NCBI RefSeq assembly: GCF_002286815.1
Contig: NZ_MUNM01000065.1
Coordinates: 1 to 64,000 of the forward strand
Length of the DNA: 64,000 nt
DNA from: Pseudomonas sp. PICF141
GTDB taxonomy: Bacteria; Pseudomonadota; Gammaproteobacteria; Pseudomonadales; Pseudomonadaceae
Direction: 5' to 3'
Shown here: positions 59,490-64,000 of the stretch, piece by piece
Layout: the number at the start of each line of letters is the position of its first letter
How positions within the stretch are numbered: position 1 is the first letter of the stretch
Translations under genes and position numbers: made by a program
Notes under the pieces: generated by a model
Told to the model about the DNA's origin: nothing
The model's database searches: none
Seen by the model: only the letters and a program-made list of their open reading frames with translations

Positions 59490-61487
59490 TTAAGGATTCC
59501 ACTTGTTGGAGAGCGCGGGCCGCACGGTTTTCAGCTCCGGCTGGTTCTCGAGGAAGTTGTCCGGGTAGTAGCCAAAACTGGTGGCGCCCTGACGCTTGAG
59601 GCGGCCCATCCACTCAGCCAACTGTTCGCCGTCGATGTCGGCGTCGGTGCTTTTCGTCCAGTCGCGGGCCTGCAATTCGAACACCGTGCGCTCGAGTGCG
59701 CCGGGGCGCGACTTGACCGTCGCCACCAGCGTTTCGAGCCAAGGGCCAGATTGCTGGCGGCTCTGTTTTTCCATGAGTGGCATGGCCATTGGCGCCGTCC
59801 AGTCGTAGGCGCTCAGGAAGTCATCGAGGTTCTGCGCGAACCAGGCTTCACTCTCGGGGTTGAGCATTGGCTCGGCGAAAATATTGCGCGCCGTTTTCAC
59901 TTGCGGGCCACGAATGGCGCGGACTTTGGCGGTCAGTTCGTGAGTGAAATCGATCAGGTAGCGGCTCTTGAATCGCGTCCAGCGTTGCAGGCTGGCCGGG
60001 TCGTCACGCAGGGCGGCAATCGAACCCGGCAGACCGTTGGCGGCATAGACCTTCAGGGCTTCGGGGCCAGCGTCTTCGAAGTCCGACAACACCGCGTCAT
60101 CGTGATAGAGGACGCCGTCGACCGACGTCATGCGCGCCATGTCTTCGTAGATTTCACCAATGATGCGCCGCACGTTCGGGTCGAAGGGCGACAAGCGCTT
60201 GTACTGGTCCGGATCGATCGAGGTGACGCCGGTTTTCGGGTCCCAGCGGGTAACTCGTGGCAGCTTCGAATCGAGGGCAAAACTCAGCACCGGCATCCAG
60301 GCATAGACTTTGACGTTAGCCCGAGTACGCAACTGCCAGGCCACGCGGTCGAAGATATCGGCCCGCATCGGCAGGTGCCGGTTGGGGAAATACAGCGAAT
60401 GCACCAGGCCATCGCCGGCAGGGTCGGCGAAGGCTTGCAGGAACACCGTGTTGGCGCCCATGTCGGCCATGCGCTGGATCAGTTTGCCGAGGTTGATTTC
60501 CTGTTGGGCCGGGTCCGGGTCGTAGACGTTGTCCAGGTCCACATGCACCACGCGCATCGGCGATTCGGCCTGCACCGAAACGATGCTGTTGGCGAAGTGC
60601 TCACCATCCGGATCGGAGGCCACCAAAAAGCGCGGGCTGCTCATCAGGTTGTCGAGGGCATCGAGGCCGTCTTCCAGAGTCAGAGCCATCTGATAACCCT
60701 GCTCGTTGATCACTTGCAGCGAGGTGCCGTCCGCCGCGCCGTAGGGCCAGACCCAGACACGGGGCTTGTAGCCGGTGACCTTGCGAATCTTCTCCGAGAT
60801 GGCCGCCACGTCGGCGCGCATCCGGGCCTGGAATTGGGCTTCGGTTTCATAGCGACCGCTAGCCGCGTCATAGCGCCGGGTCGCGGCCGCTGGTTGCAGG
60901 TTGCCTTGCGGGTTGGCCAACACGCCTTTGTGACTGGCGTCGGTGTGGGCGGCGATTTCCACCAGACCGGACCGGGAAATCTCGCGGATCTGCTCCCAGG
61001 TCAGGAAGTCCGAACGCTGCCGTGGTGTGCCGGCGAAATCCACTGGCTGATTCAGCGGCGTATCGATCCACACCCCCACCGGCGCCAGCAAGGCGGGCCA
61101 GTTATAGGCGCGCAGCACCGGCAACACGCGGGTGTAGAAGCTCGAATAGCCATCGTCGAAACTCAACACAATCGCCCGCGGCGGCAGCTCGGGGCCGCCG
61201 TTGCGCGCGGCCAGGATCTGGTCGATGGTGACCGGCTTGTAGTGGTTCTCCCGCAGCCACGCCAGTTGCTCGATCAGCCGTTCGGTGCGCACGGCCACCA
61301 CCGCCTGATCGGGGTCACGGTCTTCGACGTCGTGGTAAGAAATCCCCAGTACGTGGTTTTTTGGCCAAGGCTTTTCATTGGCCGGCATCGGGCGTTCGGA
61401 CGGTGGTGCGAAGGCCGGAGCTTGCTGGGCGCAGGCGCTGATCAACAGCGCTCCCAGCAAAAGGATGAAACGCGAAATAAAAGGCAT
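59490..61487 (-). CDS. pgaB: PNAG N-deacetylase PgaB
   Basis: An outer-membrane lipoprotein (ISAC lipobox) that partially deacetylates the polymer and prepares it for export, 665 residues. The N-terminal polysaccharide deacetylase domain (about 60-290) has the metal and base motif SFDDGYSSF and the HTDASHKG segment; the C-terminal half (about 320-620) is the glycoside hydrolase-like PNAG-binding domain. I use the ATG at 61487; a TTG two codons upstream is less likely. Confidence 0.95.
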   Translation of the reverse strand: MPFISRFILLLGALLISACAQQAPAFAPPSERPMPANEKPWPKNHVLGISYHDVEDRDPDQAVVAVRTERLIEQLAWLRENHYKPVTIDQILAARNGGPELPPRAIVLSFDDGYSSFYTRVLPVLRAYNWPALLAPVGVWIDTPLNQPVDFAGTPRQRSDFLTWEQIREISRSGLVEIAAHTDASHKGVLANPQGNLQPAAATRRYDAASGRYETEAQFQARMRADVAAISEKIRKVTGYKPRVWVWPYGAADGTSLQVINEQGYQMALTLEDGLDALDNLMSSPRFLVASDPDGEHFANSIVSVQAESPMRVVHVDLDNVYDPDPAQQEINLGKLIQRMADMGANTVFLQAFADPAGDGLVHSLYFPNRHLPMRADIFDRVAWQLRTRANVKVYAWMPVLSFALDSKLPRVTRWDPKTGVTSIDPDQYKRLSPFDPNVRRIIGEIYEDMARMTSVDGVLYHDDAVLSDFEDAGPEALKVYAANGLPGSIAALRDDPASLQRWTRFKSRYLIDFTHELTAKVRAIRGPQVKTARNIFAEPMLNPESEAWFAQNLDDFLSAYDWTAPMAMPLMEKQSRQQSGPWLETLVATVKSRPGALERTVFELQARDWTKSTDADIDGEQLAEWMGRLKRQGATSFGYYPDNFLENQPELKTVRPALSNKWNP

Positions 61488-61499
61488 CTTCAAACTCTT

Positions 61500-63980
61500 C
61501 TAGAAGCGGTAAGTGAGGTCGACGAGCAGGCGCAAATCGGTTTCGCGGTCGCCGTCATAAGGCCGGTTGATCACGCTCAGCAGGCCGCCCACCTCGAATA
61601 CATCGTTCCAGCTGTAGCGCTGGCCGTAACCCAGCAGCCCGACGCCGCCAGTGCCGTGATCGCGCTGGCTATAGGTGCCCGCGCCGGCCTGGAACTGCTG
61701 GCTCCAGGAGGTTTCGTAACGGTGGTAGAGCACGTGATTGACGTTCACCGTCGGCAGCACGCTGAAGTCGGATTTGGGGTTGAAATACGGCACGTCGTCG
61801 GACTTGGAGTTACGGCTGGCGCCGACCTCCAGGCCGAGGTCGACTTGCAACCCCGGCGCGCGGTAAACACCCTCGCGACCGGTGAGCAAGGCTTCGACGC
61901 GGTTGTTGCCGTCGCTGAAATGCGAGGGGCTGACCGCCAGTCTCCACTCACGGCTCTCATTGGCGCGCCAATGGATGAAACCGCTGCCGCCGTTGGCGGT
62001 GATGTCGCTGTTCAAGGCTCGCAACGGCGTTTGCGCCGACAGGTATTCGAGGCTGCCGCCGTACTGCCAGTGATCGTCGATGTCTCGGGCAATCGCCAGG
62101 CGCGCGCCTTGTTTGTCACCGAAGCCGTAGGAATGGTTGGAGACTTCCGCTTCCAGGGTCATGTCACGGGTCCGGCGTTCGAGCCCGACGCGCTGAAAGC
62201 GATGGTGACCAGTGCCTTCCTGGAAGTCGCCGGTGGCGTAACCGGCACCGGCGAACACGCGCCAGTCTTCATCGATGGGCGGGCTGTACAGTGTGGTTTC
62301 GATGCCGAAATCGCGACTGCCGTTAACCGCCCCGGCGTCGTCGTTGCCTCCGCCATAACTCTTGCCGCCGTAGGCCTCCACACGCAGCTCGGCCATGTCA
62401 TGGACCGCGCGCTGACGCTGTAAACGCTGGACCTGACGGTTATCAGGAAAACGCGTGACCACATCGTCAGTCAGCGCATCCAGCTGCCGCCATTCCTGCA
62501 GATCCATGGCGGTGTGACCTTGCGCAACTTCCAGCCCGATGTCCCGCGGCGCCATGCTCTCGGTTTCCTTGAGCTGATTTTCGGCGCGCCGTGGCCAGTC
62601 CCGGGCCAGGTATAGATCGGCCTGGGCCAGACGCAGGCCGAGGTTGCCTGGGGCCTGATTGACCAGCGTCTGCAAACGCTGCTCGCCCGACGGCAGATCA
62701 GCGCCGTAGGTACCCGCTTGGGCAGCGAGTTGCTGCGCGTCCATCCATTCATCATTGGGATTGCCCACCGGCAAGCCTTTGAGCTCGACCCGCGGCTTCT
62801 GTGTTTTCGCCAAGTCCTCGGCGACCTGACGTGCTTCATCGGCCTTATCGCTTTCGAGCAAGGCGTAATAGAGCGCGGTGCTGTCTTCCAGACGGTCGCC
62901 GACATCGGCATCCGGGGCGACCAGCACCTGACGGTACAGATCGGTGGCGATTTCTGGCTGACGCTGGTCCAGATAAGACGACGCCACCCAACGCAGGGCA
63001 TAGGTCGGGATCTTCACGCCTGCGGCGAGCAACTTCTGGTATTCGGCGATCACATCGGCGGTGCGCGCGCGGGCCTTGAGGGCGCCCATGCGATCGATTC
63101 GCCAGCGGATGACGTCATCGTGGGCCTGAGGATCCGGTGTCCAGCTCGTCAGCAACTGGTCGTAATCGACCAGGGCCCGATCAGCGATCAGATAACGTTC
63201 TTTTTCGCTGCGGGTGGCCAGCTCGGCCAAACGCACGCGCTCTGCGGCCAAGTCACCTTCAAGGCGGCGCAACGTGACCGGATCCAGCAATCCCGGCCGC
63301 TGACGCGCCAGGCGCAAGGCCGGTTCCGGCAGGCGGGCGCGTTGCAGGGCAATCACGTATTCCCGAGCGACGTCGGGCTTGCTGCCGGCGCGGACGAAGG
63401 CCTGATCGTATTCAAACAGCGCGTCATAGGTGGCACCGGCGCGGGTCAAGGCGTAGGCCAGGGCCAAGCGGCGGGAAGGATCATCCGGTTTTGCCGCCAC
63501 CATGGCCTTGGCGCGGGCAACCGCTTCGTCAGGCTTGCCGGCATCGGCTTGGGTCATCGCCAGCCCCAGCTGCAGATCGGCGTTTTTCGGATCAAGGGCC
63601 AGGGCCTTGTTGTACACCCGGGTCGCCGAATCCCAGCGCTTGAGGTTGCGATAGGCACGCGCGGTGGCGGTCAGGGCCTGAACCGGCAGCGCCCGATTGT
63701 GCCCCCGGGTTTCATAGACTTGGACCACTTCAGCGTCCAGGCCGGCCCAACTGGCGATCTGCAAGTGATCGCTGATCTGGCCGGTGGTGGCCTGATTGAC
63801 CGGCACCTGGCGCAACACCGTCAGCGCAGGCGTGTGGTTGCCGGCTCGTGCATCGTGAACCATTTGGTCATACGGCGTATCGGCGAACGCCAGCACCGGC
63901 CATAACAATTGGCCGCACAGCGCAACGCGAAACAAGGGGCGCAAACCACGATGAATAAAGGGACCAGCAATACACGGCAT
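61500..63980 (-). CDS. pgaA: PNAG export outer-membrane protein PgaA
   Basis: The outer-membrane porin that exports the polymer, 826 residues. A signal peptide lies near the N-terminus (cleavage about AFA-DTPY). A TPR superhelix follows (about 50-500, for example VYNKALALDPKNADLQLGLA), then a 16-strand beta-barrel ending in the aromatic residue LTYRF typical of outer-membrane barrels. AAGGA lies before the ATG. It is the first gene of pgaABCD; any operon promoter lies at or beyond the window edge. Confidence 0.95.
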   Translation of the reverse strand: MPCIAGPFIHRGLRPLFRVALCGQLLWPVLAFADTPYDQMVHDARAGNHTPALTVLRQVPVNQATTGQISDHLQIASWAGLDAEVVQVYETRGHNRALPVQALTATARAYRNLKRWDSATRVYNKALALDPKNADLQLGLAMTQADAGKPDEAVARAKAMVAAKPDDPSRRLALAYALTRAGATYDALFEYDQAFVRAGSKPDVAREYVIALQRARLPEPALRLARQRPGLLDPVTLRRLEGDLAAERVRLAELATRSEKERYLIADRALVDYDQLLTSWTPDPQAHDDVIRWRIDRMGALKARARTADVIAEYQKLLAAGVKIPTYALRWVASSYLDQRQPEIATDLYRQVLVAPDADVGDRLEDSTALYYALLESDKADEARQVAEDLAKTQKPRVELKGLPVGNPNDEWMDAQQLAAQAGTYGADLPSGEQRLQTLVNQAPGNLGLRLAQADLYLARDWPRRAENQLKETESMAPRDIGLEVAQGHTAMDLQEWRQLDALTDDVVTRFPDNRQVQRLQRQRAVHDMAELRVEAYGGKSYGGGNDDAGAVNGSRDFGIETTLYSPPIDEDWRVFAGAGYATGDFQEGTGHHRFQRVGLERRTRDMTLEAEVSNHSYGFGDKQGARLAIARDIDDHWQYGGSLEYLSAQTPLRALNSDITANGGSGFIHWRANESREWRLAVSPSHFSDGNNRVEALLTGREGVYRAPGLQVDLGLEVGASRNSKSDDVPYFNPKSDFSVLPTVNVNHVLYHRYETSWSQQFQAGAGTYSQRDHGTGGVGLLGYGQRYSWNDVFEVGGLLSVINRPYDGDRETDLRLLVDLTYRF

Positions 63981-64000
63981 TCGTCAGCATCCTTACATGG

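Noticed and set aside
59412..62423. A very long open frame (about 1000 codons) on the plus strand
   Set aside because: It runs antisense to pgaC, pgaB and pgaA. Its translation is rich in Arg, His and Gln with no domain pattern, typical of the complement of high-GC coding sequence.

Overview
The window is a piece of a Pseudomonas chromosome, most likely of the P. fluorescens/P. putida side of the genus. Gene content, high-GC codon use, very abundant REP-type palindromes, and remembered synteny point that way: cysA-cysW-cysT-sbp-oscA, then a GGDEF/EAL gene, desA and a PAS-GGDEF gene resembles P. aeruginosa PA0280-PA0290, and tau...gabTD resembles P. putida PP_0213-PP_0233. The assignment is from memory of those maps, not from a search.

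The first 41 kb is dominated by sulfur scavenging. tauABCD (337-3999) imports and desulfonates taurine. After an aldo/keto reductase and a BCCT choline-type transporter come a serine O-acetyltransferase and a divergent D-cysteine desulfhydrase, then a cystine-type ABC transporter (10576-12789). A second cassette (14309-20776) joins two tandem SfnB-like flavoproteins, an NtaA/DmoA-family FMN monooxygenase and a MetQ-MetN-MetI-type transporter. A lone second MetQ (27828-28610), an SfnR-like sigma-54 activator with odd features (28879-29811) and its alpha/beta-hydrolase neighbour follow. The sulfate transporter sbp-cysTWA and oscA (35057-39308) close the theme. Taken together these genes would let the cell use taurine, thioethers, cystine/D-cysteine and sulfate.

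Between these lie unrelated genes: a TriABC-like RND pump with two membrane-fusion proteins (21646-26860), an AAA-ATPase remnant (27074-27402), a fatty-acid desaturase with a divergent AraC regulator, a receiver-only response regulator, a Crp/Fnr regulator and a DUF962 membrane protein.

From 39.5 to 48.5 kb come c-di-GMP proteins, the DesA-type delta-9 desaturase, a receiver-HDOD protein and the GABA degradation pair gabD-gabT. A tRNA-Arg(CCG) gene at 48840-48916 is followed by an islet that looks acquired: a LysR/MFS divergent pair, an orphan HicB antitoxin and only the 3' stub of hicA. The last part holds an ECF sigma factor operon with a membrane protein and a VWA lipoprotein (52181-55133), a PEBP-family protein, a Rieske/FAD oxidoreductase, and the complete pgaABCD operon for poly-N-acetylglucosamine (57610-63980, minus strand).

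At least three families of REP-like palindromes, more than twenty copies, occupy most intergenic gaps. I saw no rRNA, CRISPR array, intact insertion sequence or prophage.
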